Shown here: positions 26,457 to 35,847 of the stretch, piece after piece
Numbering within the stretch: position 1 is the first letter of the stretch
Layout of the letters: the number at the start of each line of letters is the position of its first letter
Assembly: GCF_004355005.1 (NCBI RefSeq)
Contig: NZ_SMSJ01000041.1
Location: forward strand, 1 to 50,291
Reading direction: 5' to 3'
DNA: 50,291 nucleotides
From: Dankookia rubra
Lineage (GTDB): Bacteria > Pseudomonadota > Alphaproteobacteria > Acetobacterales > Acetobacteraceae
The notes under the pieces: model-generated
The model's input: the letters and a program-made list of their open reading frames with translations, nothing else
Told to the model about the DNA's origin: nothing
Databases searched by the model: none
Position numbers and translations under genes: made by a program

Positions 26457-26687
26457 TCATTCCGTTCGACGGCGAACCCAGTCGCCCGCCCGTTCCAGAG
26501 CTCCGCCGGTGGCCGTGGCAGCGCGGCCTATTGCCTGTCCCGACTCCGTGCCGGCCTTGTCTATCGCGGCGCCGGCGCGGGCGGCCGGCTGTCTGCTCTC
26601 ACAGCCCGCCACCGCGAGGATGCCGAAGCAGAGAATCCGGCACGCACATCGTCTGCTTGGGCCAAGGTCATCAGCGGGTTGCCGCAT
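26457..26687 (-). CDS. Small lipoprotein, entericidin-like composition
   Basis: The 76-residue product has a hydrophobic segment with lipobox ILAVAGC and an Ala/Gly-rich mature part with repeats of the form AGAAIDKAG, GQAIGRAA and GGALERAGDW. Small lipoproteins of this makeup are common in Acetobacteraceae. The N-terminus before the hydrophobic core (about 18 residues) is longer than usual, so a later start is possible. Function unknown. Confidence 0.5.
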   Translation of the reverse strand: MRQPADDLGPSRRCACRILCFGILAVAGCESRQPAARAGAAIDKAGTESGQAIGRAATATGGALERAGDWVRRRTE

Positions 26688-26909
26688 TGCTCTGCCATCC
26701 TGATTTTTGCACAGACCACCTCTGCACGACCGAATGGCTGTCGCAGCCTAGTTAGCGCCGATATCGGGATCATAAGTTCTTTTATCCCTTATGGGCAGGT
26801 TGAGGCCGTACAGCAGGACAGCAAGGCTGAGGTGGACGGCAAGCAATCATGAGCGGCGCCCGGGTGCGACATCCGGTTCGCGCCCAACTAAGCCGTCCAG
26901 GTGCTCTCG

Positions 26910-27632
26910 TCACCATCCCATAAGTGGACGTAGCCCGCAGAGCCTTCGTTAGCTGAGACGGACGGTATCCGGACCTCCATGCAAGGCGGTGAGGCGTCTC
27001 TACCTCAAGCTGTTGCGGGCACGGTATTGCGCTGCGCCACTTGCGCGGATCAGTGCGAGCGCTGGGTGACCGCGGTCTGGGCACGGGCAACGCGCTCCTG
27101 GCCCGCGTTCATCGGCAGGATCGGCGTAAAGCGTCTCGCACAGTATCCCGAGCGCGCCGTGGCGTGGCTATAGCAGCGCCCCGGCCAGGGGTGGCGCGCG
27201 CCGCAACTGATCGAGGATCAGCGCCGTTACCCGACCGGCGTAGCCGTCTTGGTCCTCCTGGTCTTCGATCTCGGCGGCCTCGACGATCAGCGCCGGGAGC
27301 AGCGATGAGACGCTGACAACGGTCGGGCTAGGTGGCGGGCTCCGACCGGCCTCGTCGGCGATTCATTGGCTGCGGAACTCTGCCCCGAGCAGGGATCCGA
27401 TGCGGTGCCGAAGGCCCGCCGGCAGCCCCATCGCCTGTTCGGGCGAGATCACGAGCGACTGACCCTTCACCGCCACCGTCAGCACGCCCGAGATGACGTA
27501 TACCACTTGGCGCAAGGCATGCGCGCGCGGAAAATAGTGGCGCGCCGGGATGGACTGCGCCCGCGCGGTCATCGGGCGGGGCGCCATGAGCCCGGGGGGC
27601 GCGGCGATTGTCTCCCATCGCATGGCGAGCAA
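26910..27632 (-). pseudogene. AraC-family regulator pseudogene
   Basis: The N-terminal piece (27363-27632) is a cupin sensor domain with VVYVISGVLTVAVKGQSLVI and PEQAMGLPAGLRHRIGSLLG. After a stop, the continuation appears in other frames. ALIVEAAEIEDQEDQDGYAG and TALILDQLRRAP lie near 27310-27180, CETLYADPADERG near 27150, and the helix-turn-helix parts KWRSAIPCPQQLE and AWRSGYRPSQLTKALRAT lie near 27050-26920. At least two frameshifts and a stop separate the pieces. The gene is dead, and so is the transcription unit it controlled, if that was the neighbouring decayed genes. Confidence 0.75.
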
Positions 27633-27783
27633 CCTCTTTTTGTCCTCTATTCTACATGGATTGTCTGCCGGTCAAAATACAGACACTCAACGGGCCGGTA
27701 TGCGTGAAGCCCCAGGAAGCTAGCGGCGCTCCCGACCGATCGGGCCGCCACCGACGACCACGCCTTCAGGGCGAGGACCCCCC

Positions 27784-29102
27784 ATGGCCCGCCTCGACCG
27801 CCGCGGCCTGCCGCTCTCCACCACCTCCGACCTCGCCGTCGAGCGATACCGGGAGGGCGTGGACCTTTTGCTCTCCGCTTGGCCAGGCGCCGCCGAAGCG
27901 CTGAAGGAATCAGCCGCGGCCGATCCGGACTTCGCCCTTGCCCGTGCGGCGCGCGCCCGGCTGCATGCCATCCGCGCCGAGCCGACGGAGGCCCGGGCGC
28001 AGATCGCGGCGGCAACGGAGATCGTCGCCCGACACGGAACCGAACGGGAGCGGAGTCGTGTCGAGATCCTGTCGCTCTCCATCAACGGCCAGCCGACCTG
28101 GGCGCTGGAGCGGGCGATCGCGCACACCGAAGCCTGGCCACGGGACATCCTGATACTTTCGCTGCCGCTCGGTGCCTTTGGGCTTTTCGCCTTCTCCGGC
28201 ATGGCGGACCAAGACCAGGCCCGCGTGGATCTTTGCGAGCGTCACGCCCGGCACTTCGCCGGGGACGACTGGTGGTTCCTGACCTATCGCGGCTGGTCGC
28301 ATGCCGAGAATGGCCCAGTCGCGCATGGCCGTGCCCTGACCCAGCGCGGCCTCGAGCTGCGGCAGGCGAACGCGAACGCGGCGCACGCGCTGTCGCACGC
28401 GCTCTACGAGGCTGGTGCGAGCGAAGAGGCCGAAGCGCTGATCACGGGCTGGCTGCCCGGCTACGACCGCAGCGACCCCCTGCATGGCCACATCGCTTGA
28501 CACTCGGCCCTGGCCGCTCTCGAGCATGGGAACACGGAGCGTGCGCTGGCGATCTACGCCGAGCACGTCCAGCCCTCCGTCTCGAAGGGCATGCCGGTGA
28601 ACGTGGTGAGCGACACGGCCTCCTTTCTTTGGCGGCTGCAGGCTTACGGGCATGAGGTCCCCGCGGGGCTGTGGCAGGCGGCGGCCTAGGCCGCGCCGGC
28701 CTTCCCGAAGGCCGGCTTCGCCTTCGCTGATGCGCATATGGCGATCTTCGAAGCGGCCGCCGGCGACCGGGAGGCGGTGGCACGCCGCGCTGCAGCCCTG
28801 ACGCAACTGCCTGGGGCGGGCAGCCTCGGCGCGGGCCGGTGGTGCCGGCGATCTACCGCGCGGCGCTTGCCTTCGCCGATGCCGACTACGCCAACTGTGC
28901 GCGCATCCTGAAGCCGGTCGCGCGCGAGGTGGTTCGCATCGGCGGCAGCGGCGCTCAGCGCGAGATGATCGAGGACATGCGCCTGATCGCCCTCATGCGG
29001 AGCGACGAGGCCATGAGGGCCCGCGCGCTGCTCGACCGTCGCCTGCATCGCCGCCCCTCGCCGCGCGCTGGCTCGGCCAGTTGGCCGCTTGAGGCGTCCT
29101 GA
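27784..29102 (+). pseudogene. TPR-repeat protein (TTC38-like) pseudogene
   Basis: The first 238 codons read LPLSTTSDLAVERYREGVDL and GAAEALKESAAADPDFALA, typical of the bacterial TTC38-like family. A TGA at 28498-28500 (HIA-stop-HSALAALE, where Trp is expected) and a TAG at 28687-28689 interrupt it. The frame then shifts near 28840 and the rest (VVPAIYRAALAFADADYANC and MRARALLDRRLHRRPSPR) reaches 29102. Full length would be about 440 residues, normal for the family. Two stops and one frameshift rule out function. Confidence 0.8.
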
Positions 29103-29195
29103 TGACCGCAGGGCCGCGAGCCCGGAGGTCTGAATCGGGCCGCCCAATGGACAGAACGGAACCCCATGTCACACGCCCAAGCTGCCCGGTCGACG

Positions 29196-29480
29196 GGATC
29201 GTGGCTCCGATCGCTTTCGAGCATGAGACCGGCAACGTCGCCCGGCTGACGATCGCCCAGGCGCTGGCCGGTGCCAATTCGACTGTCGTCTATGCCACGG
29301 GCGCGATCGTCGGCCACAGCCTGGCGCCGAGCCCGGCGATGGCGACGCTGCCCATCTCGATCTTCGTCGTCGGCCTGGCCGCCTGCATCTTGCCAGCTGG
29401 CGCCATCGCCCGACGCCACGGCCGCCGCGCCACCTTTCTGGCCGGGACCGGCTGCGGGGTGCTCGTCGGCCTGCTGGGTG
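29196..29480 (+). pseudogene. MFS transporter N-terminal fragment, fused to an amine oxidase fragment
   Basis: NVARLTIAQALAGANSTVVY, GAIVGHSLAPSPAMATLPIS and GAIARRHGRRATFLAG are the first spans and the RxxxRR loop of a major facilitator transporter. The frame runs on without a break into FAD amine-oxidase sequence at about 29480, so a large deletion removed the rest of the transporter and the FAD-binding start of the oxidase. Confidence 0.75.
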
Positions 29481-30090
29481 GTCGCGCCTCCATGGACGGC
29501 TTCGACTCCGGGCCATCGTGGTTCTGGCCCGAGATGTACCCGGAGATGGCCCGCGTCGTAGGCGAGCTGGGCCTGACCGCCTTCCCGCAGGGTGCCGAGG
29601 GCGACGTGATGGTCGAGTGATCGCGTACCGGCCCGCCGCAACGCTACCCGGCCTTCCGGCAGGACCCCCGATCCATGCGCCTCGCTGGCGGGACCGGTGC
29701 ACTGGTCCGGGCTCTCGCCGCAGGCCTGCCCGGCGATGCCATCCGCCTCGGCGCGCAGGTGACGCGGGTCGCACTCGAGGATGCGGGCGTCCGACTTTCC
29801 CTCCGCGGGTCCGAGAACGGCGAGGACGCGACGCTGCTGAAGGATTGGAGCGCGAATCCGCTGACAACGGCCGCGGAGGACCGGCGCGGCGACACGCACC
29901 TGCTGCCGCGCCAGGGGTCCTGGGTCACCGGTGCGTGACGGGGCCGCCTGTGCCTGGCAGGCAGCGAGACCAGCGCGGTCGCGCCCGGCTACCTCGCGGG
30001 CGCCCTGGACGCGGCGCAGCGGGCTGTGGCGCAAATCCCCGGACGGATCGCGCAGGGCATCGCCGCGGTCCCGGCCCTGGGAGGAACATG
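29481..30090 (+). pseudogene. FAD-dependent amine oxidase fragment (C-terminal part)
   Basis: FDSGPSWFWPEMYPEMARVV and LGLTAFPQGAEGDVMVE start the fragment. After a stop at about 29618 the continuation in another frame is MRLAGGTGALVRALAAGLPG with ALLKDW-like NPLTTAAED and QGSWVTGA. A further frameshift brings CLAGSETSAVAPGYLAGALD, the usual FAD-contacting end of the family. Two or more lesions are present and the FAD-binding N-terminus is missing. Confidence 0.75.
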
Positions 30091-30180
30091 AGGTTGAGCT
30101 GCCCGGCGAAACCGCGCCGCGCGCCAAGAACCGCGTGCAGATCGCAGTGCTACGGCTGTGATGAGTGCGAGGAGATCCTG

Positions 30181-30662
30181 ATGGCGGGAGTCTGCGGTGC
30201 CGTGCAGGTGACGCGCCCGGGCCCGCTCGAGCTCGTGACCCGCCCCGTGCCCAACCCGGCTCCGGGTGACGTGCTGATCGCGGTCGAGGCCTGCAGCATC
30301 TGCGGTGCCGATATCGGCGACATCGAGAACTCCGACCCCACGCGACAGCTCCCCCGCATGCCGGGGCATGAGGTGGTTGGCCGCATCGTCACGCTCAGCG
30401 AGGGCGTGCCGTCCATCTGGCAGCCTGGCCAGCGGGTCGGCGTCGGACTGCTTGGCGGCCAAGGCAGGCCATGTCGCTAGGGGCGCTTCAATCTCTGCCG
30501 CAACCAGCCCGTCATGGGGTCCAGGCGCGACGGTGGCTATGCTGAGATCATGACCGCGCGCGGCACCGGCCTAGTCTCGATCCCGGAGGAACTCAATGCC
30601 GAGGAGGCGGCGCCGATCCTCTGTGCCGGCATCGCCACCTTCAACGCGCTGAAGAAATGCGG
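30181..30662 (+). pseudogene. Zinc-type alcohol dehydrogenase, truncated and interrupted
   Basis: The N-terminal GroES-like domain is clear, with VEACSICGADIGDIEN (zinc ligand Cys), MPGHEVVGRI (His/Glu) and QPGQRVGVGLLGGQ. A TAG at 30478-30480 falls in the structural zinc loop, followed in frame by GRFNLCRNQPVMGSRRDGGY and AEEAAPILCAGIATFNALKK. The sequence then changes abruptly near 30662, before the NAD-binding domain. At most half of the enzyme remains. Confidence 0.8.
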
Positions 30663-30837
30663 CGCGGTTCAGCGACCGCCCGTGCGGCTACATTTACCGT
30701 CGCTACCAGCGCACCGGCAACCCGACCATGGATGAAAGCTATTTCCCTATCCTCTGGTCCGGCACTGGCCATCGGACCGGCTGGATCAAGAGCTATTGCG
30801 AGACCGGCCGCCGAATGCCGCCGCGCGCGGCCTGAGC
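30663..30837 (+). other. Coding-like remnant, unidentified
   Basis: After the truncation of the alcohol dehydrogenase, one frame reads ARFSDRPCGYIYRRYQRTGN and PTMDESYFPILWSGTGHRTG up to a TGA. The composition is protein-like, but the family was not recognised. It may be the C-terminal end of another deleted gene. Confidence 0.35.
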
Positions 30838-30960
30838 CGCCGGCACCGGCTTGGCAGGTCATCGACATGATTTGGCGGCTGGTCGAAAGACCGGCGCCGC
30901 CTTTTCCTGCCACTGTCCCGCCAAGGCCCTGCAACCGGGCCAGGCAGAGGGAGGACACCA

Positions 30961-31831
30961 TGACGGCACAGGCTGTGACCGATGCGCCCGTTCGCTACAT
31001 GGAGCGGACGCGGCTCTACTACCGCGCCCTCGGCTACGACAACGACTATGTCTGGGCGCGGCATGACGCGGTGCCCTTCACCCCGCTTCGCAAGCCGCTC
31101 AGCGCAAGGACGGTCGGGCTGGTCAGCACGGCGGGGCCCGGCGACCGCTCCCATCGCGACGCGCGCAACCGCCGCCAGGTCTGGAGCGGCCTGGTCGCAA
31201 GCCCACCGGCGAGCTTCGACACCGATGTCGCCTGGGACAAGGACTCGACCCATACCGAGGACCGCGAGAGCTTCCTGCCCCTCGAGGCGGCGCAGCACTT
31301 CGTCGCCGCGGGAAGGCTGGGCAGGCTGGCCCCGCGATTCCATGCGGCAACCACCGAATACAGCCAGAAGAAGACCATCGAGCAGGATGCGCCCGAGATC
31401 CTCCGGCGCCTGCGCGAGGATGGGGCCGATGCGGCAATCCTTTCCGCCCTTTGCCCGGTCTGCCACCAGACGAGAGCCTGGTCGCCCGGCACCTGGAAGC
31501 CAATGGCATGCCGACCGTGCTGATCGGGTCGGCCCGCGACATCGTCGAGCATTGCGGCGTGCCGCGCTTCGTCTTCTCCGACTTCCCCCTCGGGAATCCC
31601 TGCGGGCATCCCTGGGACCGCGAGATGCAGCGGACGACCCTGGGGCTGGCCCTCGACCTGCTGGAGAGCGCCAGGGGGCCGCGCAGCACGGTGCAGTTGC
31701 CCTTCGCTTGGAGGCCCGAGGATCCAGCTTGGCGCGAGCGCTATGCCCGGGTACGGCCGGACGATCGGGAACGGCTGCTGGCGATCGGAGATGAGCGCCG
31801 GCGACGGTTCGGCCAGCCGCCGCGGAGCTAG
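30961..31831 (+). pseudogene. Glycine/D-proline reductase-like (GrdB/PrdB family) protein, frameshifted
   Basis: Frame 1 from ATG 30961 reads YMERTRLYYRALGYDNDYVW, PFTPLRKPLSARTVGLVSTA, HTEDRESFLPLEAAQHFV and DGADAAILSALCPVCHQT. One missing base at about 31470 moves the rest (ESLVARHLEANGMPTVLIGS, ARDIVEHCGVPRFVFSDFPL) to another frame ending at 31831. Together they form a full protein of about 290 residues of the family that includes glycine and D-proline reductase subunits. The CPVC motif sits where selenoprotein members carry selenocysteine. Non-seleno relatives in aerobic bacteria have unknown function. It could be rescued only by a programmed shift, for which no slippery site was seen. 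Confidence 0.7.
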
Positions 31832-32191
31832 CGGTCAGCCGGAAGGCCTTGCTTCGCCATGCCGAAGGGCGTAGCGCCCGCGGTGATTGGCCGCGGCGGC
31901 GGCGTGCAGTGGGCGGCGCTGATGTCCCTTGGACATCGCCGGCCCTCGGGCTTGTCGGATGCTCGATACGGATTGCCATTCAATCTAAAGACGGCCAGGC
32001 GAAGGGAGACTACGCTCCGCCCAGGGCGGCGCATGCCGCTGCGGCCCAACGACCGCCGTCGCGCGACCTGCTCCGACGCGGGAGCCTGCCGCGCGCGACG
32101 CTGCGCAACGCCGTTCAATACGTCCAGGAACGTCCCATGACCGCCCCAGCCACCGCCCAGCAGATCGCTTGAGCGCGCCTGTTCCGAAGGC
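31832..32191. other. Gap, no gene recognised
   Basis: Several short frames cross this stretch. One plus-strand frame ends LPRATLRNAVQYVQERP, weakly like an AraC-type helix, but this is too short to call. Confidence 0.35.
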
Positions 32192-33370
32192 ATGCCCGCA
32201 CCCGCACCGCGCTTCACCGGCTTCCCGAAATACAACTTCGTCGGTGGCCATAACGACCCAGCGCAGGTACCAGTCGCGGCGCTGGCGGAAGCCGCCGCCA
32301 CGGCACTGCGGTGCGAGGGTGCCGGTCTTGCCCTGTACAACCTGGGCCACGGGCCGCTCGGGCACAAAGGGCTGCGCAACCTGGTCGCCGGCAAGCTGAA
32401 GCGTCACCGCGTCGTCGCCTGCACCGGCGACGACGTGTTGATCACCTCCGGCTCCTTGCAGGGCCTCGACCTGGTGAATGACCTGCTTCTGGAGCCCGGC
32501 GACACGGTGCTGGTAGAGGAGCTGAGATCCCAGGGCGCCGTCTCCCGCCTCAGGAAGCGAGGCGTGACCACCGTGCCGGTGCCGCTGGATAATGAGGGGC
32601 TGCGCATGGACGCGCTCTCCGACACGCTGGACAGGCTGAGGCCCGTGGCGTGACGACGAAATACCTGTACACCATCCCGACCATCCAGAATCCCACCGGC
32701 TCCATCCTGCCGCTTGAGCGGCGTCAGCAGCTGTTGGCGATGGTTTGTGCACACGGCATGCCGGTGTTCGAGGACGAGTGCTATGCCGACCTGATATGGG
32801 CCATACCGGAGAGATGCCACCCGCCCTCTACGCGCTTGACCCGGCGCAGGTGATCCATATCGGCTCCTTTTCCAAGACGCTGTCGCCGGCGTTGCGGTCC
32901 GCCTATGCCGTGGCGCCCTGGGAGACGCTGTCGCGCCTTGTCGCGCTGAAGGCCGACGGGGGCACCGGCGCGGTCGAGCAGATGCTGGTGGCGCAGTATT
33001 TCTCGAGCCATTTCGACAGCCATGTTGCCGCCCTCTCCAGCCTGCTGGAGGAGAAGTTGCGCGTGATGCTGGAGGCGGTGGCACGCGAGCTCGGCGCGGC
33101 CGCCGAGTGCTTCGTGCCGAAGGGCAGCATTTTTCTCTAGCTGCGGCTGCCGGCGCAGGTGGATGTGCGCAAGCTGGTCAAGCCTGTGGCGCAGCGGGGC
33201 ATTCAGTTCAACCCGGGTCCCGAATGGGCGGTGGATGTGGAGGCAGCGAAATCCCATCTTCGGCTTTGCTTCGCCCTGCCATCCATCGCGGAGATCCGCG
33301 AGGGCGTGGCAGCCTTGGCCCGCGTTTGCTTCGAGCAAACCGGCATCCCGGCGCAGAGCGGCAACGCCCG
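32192..33370 (+). pseudogene. PLP-dependent aminotransferase (fold type I) pseudogene
   Basis: Three frames make one enzyme. 32192-32640 has YNLGHGPLGHKGLRNLVAGK and ITSGSLQGLDLVNDLLLEPG. After a shift near 32645, YLYTIPTIQNPTGSILPLER and VFEDECYADLIW follow. After a shift near 32805, IHIGSFSKTLSPALRSAYAV (PLP lysine in SFSKTLSP) follows. A TAG at 33138-33140 replaces a Trp codon, and the last part (VDVRKLVKPVAQRGIQFNPG) runs to about 33370. It resembles LysN/MocR-type aminotransferases. Two frameshifts and one stop make it inactive. The 3' end is convergent with the UvsE gene. Confidence 0.8.
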
Positions 33371-33428
33371 CTCAGCAAACGCCGCTTCGGATGACAAGCT
33401 TATGCAGGCTCCCGTCAGACCAGTATCT

Positions 33429-34517
33429 CTAACTTTCTCCCTGAACGGCCACCGCCCCTTCCTCCGCAAGGAATTCCTGCTCCTCCGCTTCCAGCGCCGG
33501 CGCCTTGGACGCCTCCAGCCCGAAGCGCTGCGCCACATCCGGGGCATAGCGCAGCAGGTCCGGGCGAAGGCGGATCAGCGCCAAATCCTTCACCTTCGCT
33601 TCCAGCATGACGTCGAAGTCGAGCCCCTCCGCGATCCGCATGAAAGTGATGAACTCGAACGGATTGCAAAAATCGGCGTGGCCCGTGTTCACCGGCGGGA
33701 CCAGCACGGTCTTTAGCTTGCGCGTCCCCTTCTCCTTGCGCTTGATCTCCCGCATTTCCGTACGCGGCGAGGAGAAATGCACCTTCGGCCGCTGGCCCTC
33801 GGGCCAGGTCCGCAGCACCTTCCCGAGCGCATCCCGCATGTCGTGCCCATCCGGGTTCAGGCACCAGAAGTGCTGGTGGTCGAAGATCAGCCGCACACCC
33901 GTCCGTTCGTGGATCCAAAGGATGTCCGACACGGAAAAGCGAAGGTCGTCATGCTCCAGCACCAGGCGGCGCCGTACGTGCTCCGGGAGCTTGTTGTCCC
34001 AAATTTCCACCCAGCGTGCATTGGCGGCTTCGCGGTCGCCGTAGGTACCCCCGACGTGGATCACCATGACAGCCTCGGGCCCAAGCTCCATGCGATCCAA
34101 CATCTCCGCCTGGGAGCTCAAATCCCAAATGCTTTTCTCCACCAACGCCGGGTCAGGGCTGTTCAGCACGACAAACTGCGAGGGATGAAAGCTCAGGCGG
34201 ATATCCAGCGCTTTGGCCTTGGTGCCCAGGGCCCGCAGCTCGGCGCCGCTGTCGCGCACCATGGAGTGGAACTGGGGCATGTCAGGATGGGTAGCATAGG
34301 GCGCCAAGTCGGAGGACAGGCGGTACATGCGGATGTCGTGGCGGTCGAGATAGTCGAGCGCCCGGTCCATGTATTCCAGCGAAACCTTCAAATGCGGGCT
34401 TTGCTGCCAGCGCCTCGTGTCGTTGCTCCTGATGTCCGGGGCGCCCATCAGCTTCACCGGAAAGCCCAGGCGGAGCGGCGTCGCCGCGGGGGCGGGCGGA
34501 GTTTGCCGCGTGCTCAT
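33429..34517 (-). CDS. uvsE: UV damage endonuclease UvsE/UvdE
   Basis: The ATG at 34517 gives 362 residues. The TIM-barrel repair endonuclease signature is complete, with LSFHPSQFVVLNSPD, VMVIHVGGTYGDREAA, RRRLVLEHDDLRFSVSDIL (metal-binding Glu) and LIFDHQHFWCLNPDG (metal-binding His). The family nicks DNA 5' of cyclobutane dimers and 6-4 photoproducts. The C-terminal ~60 residues beyond the core are Glu/Ala-rich and longer than in the Thermus enzyme. A longer frame upstream to 34772 is a shadow of the DHH gene. The start overlaps the DHH stop by 4 bases, so the two are co-translated. Confidence 0.9.
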   Translation of the reverse strand: MSTRQTPPAPAATPLRLGFPVKLMGAPDIRSNDTRRWQQSPHLKVSLEYMDRALDYLDRHDIRMYRLSSDLAPYATHPDMPQFHSMVRDSGAELRALGTKAKALDIRLSFHPSQFVVLNSPDPALVEKSIWDLSSQAEMLDRMELGPEAVMVIHVGGTYGDREAANARWVEIWDNKLPEHVRRRLVLEHDDLRFSVSDILWIHERTGVRLIFDHQHFWCLNPDGHDMRDALGKVLRTWPEGQRPKVHFSSPRTEMREIKRKEKGTRKLKTVLVPPVNTGHADFCNPFEFITFMRIAEGLDFDVMLEAKVKDLALIRLRPDLLRYAPDVAQRFGLEASKAPALEAEEQEFLAEEGAVAVQGES

Positions 34518-35602
34518 GCCGGCACTTCCAGGTCCGCGCCAAAGCCAAGCCCAGCCAGGAAGCGGTTCCAGGCGCTGGGCGGCAGCGCACCGCCCGAGGC
34601 CTGGGGATGGCCATTGCCGTAGTTCATGGGATCGGCACCGTCCGGCCGATGCCGGCGAAGAAAGCCGATCAGGTCGGTGTCCTGGCCGGAGCGTGCGGCG
34701 AAATGCACCCAACCCGGGCGGTAGCCGGTATTGGCGGCGATCACGACCTTGTCCTTCAGTCGCCCTTTCCATTGCTGCGCAATCAGCGGGTGGATCTGGC
34801 AGGCGGAGTGCAGGGGAATCAGGGCCACCTCACCGCGGATATGCGGGGCGACGCGGCGGCCCTCGGCCAAAGCCTCCTGCACCTCGGCCTTGGAAGCCTG
34901 CAGCACCGCGGTTTCGGGGTACTCGCCCGACAGCACGGCTTTGGGCCCATCCGCCTTCAGCAGCAGCGCGAGCGCCGGGGCAGCATCGCCGGCGCTCGCT
35001 CGCCGAGGGGCGTTGATGAGCGAGACGGCACGACGCAGCGCGGTGATGCTCCAGCGCTCGCGCGCCGCTGCAAGTTCATGGAAGCCCGATGCCTCTTCCA
35101 TGTCGCCGATGATGCCGAGCGCCGCGAGCCAGAGCAGGTCGTCCACCTCCGCCACCGCGCCGGCACACCACCAGGCCAGAAGCGAGGTGGTGGGCGTCGG
35201 GCGCAGTCCGTGGCCGCTGACCAGCAGCGCCGCCTCCGGGACGCCGGTCGGCACGTGATGGTCCAGGAGCACGGTGGCCATGCCAGCAAGCGGCGGTTCG
35301 GCGCGGGTTCCGAGATCGGCCAGGATCAGGCCGCCGATGTCCTGCGCGCGGAGTTCGGACGCCATCTCCGGGGACCAGGCATTCTCGCCGCGACCAAGCA
35401 GCCGGACCCTGGCGTGTTGCCCGCTCCGTTCGAGCGCCCGGAACAGAATGGCCGCGGAGGAAAGCCCGTCCGCGTCGTGGTGGCCGAGGATCAGGACCGG
35501 CCTTGTGGCGTTGAAAGCCGCCACCGCGTCGCGGAACGCCCTCCGGCGTGCGGCCACCCAGGCGCCGGTCGGATGGGGAGGCTCGATGCTTGCATCCGAC
35601 AT
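34514..35602 (-). CDS. DHH-family phosphoesterase (RecJ-like)
   Basis: The 362-residue product has the DHH superfamily signatures LILGHHDADGLSSAAILF near residue 38 and VLLDHHVPTG near residue 110. Further metal-site Asp residues lie in LILADLG and GIIGDMEE. Family members are RecJ-like single-strand nucleases or nanoRNases. A C-terminal DHHA1-like region (NTGYRPGWVHFAARSG) is visible. Overlap with uvsE suggests it processes the nicked strand after UvsE incision, which is inference. Confidence 0.8.
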   Translation of the reverse strand: MSDASIEPPHPTGAWVAARRRAFRDAVAAFNATRPVLILGHHDADGLSSAAILFRALERSGQHARVRLLGRGENAWSPEMASELRAQDIGGLILADLGTRAEPPLAGMATVLLDHHVPTGVPEAALLVSGHGLRPTPTTSLLAWWCAGAVAEVDDLLWLAALGIIGDMEEASGFHELAAARERWSITALRRAVSLINAPRRASAGDAAPALALLLKADGPKAVLSGEYPETAVLQASKAEVQEALAEGRRVAPHIRGEVALIPLHSACQIHPLIAQQWKGRLKDKVVIAANTGYRPGWVHFAARSGQDTDLIGFLRRHRPDGADPMNYGNGHPQASGGALPPSAWNRFLAGLGFGADLEVPA

Positions 35603-35847
35603 ACGCCGGTTCTTCCTTCTGCCGCCTGCGGCCGCGTCATCGGCGCATCAGCGACAACAAGGTCTTTGGCCCAGGCGGGTTTCGGCGTGCCGGCGCGGAA
35701 GCCTCAGGCAATGGCAAGGCCGGCCGCGCGGGCAGACCGGCAGGGCCAACAACGGCCAGGCCGGAAAGGCGCCGCAGGGATGTCGGCCCGGTGCTTGCCC
35801 CGGGCGTGGCGGCGCCGATGGTCCATCCCGCGGTCCCGCGTCCTATG
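35603..35847. other. Spacer between DHH and SPL-family genes
   Basis: The 245 bases are GC-rich with no clear ORF on either strand. They presumably contain the promoter for the minus-strand DHH-uvsE pair. Confidence 0.4.

Noticed and set aside
34518-34772. N-terminal extension of UvsE
   Set aside because: The extra 85 residues are out-of-frame DHH sequence. ATG at 34517 has the normal overlap with the DHH stop.
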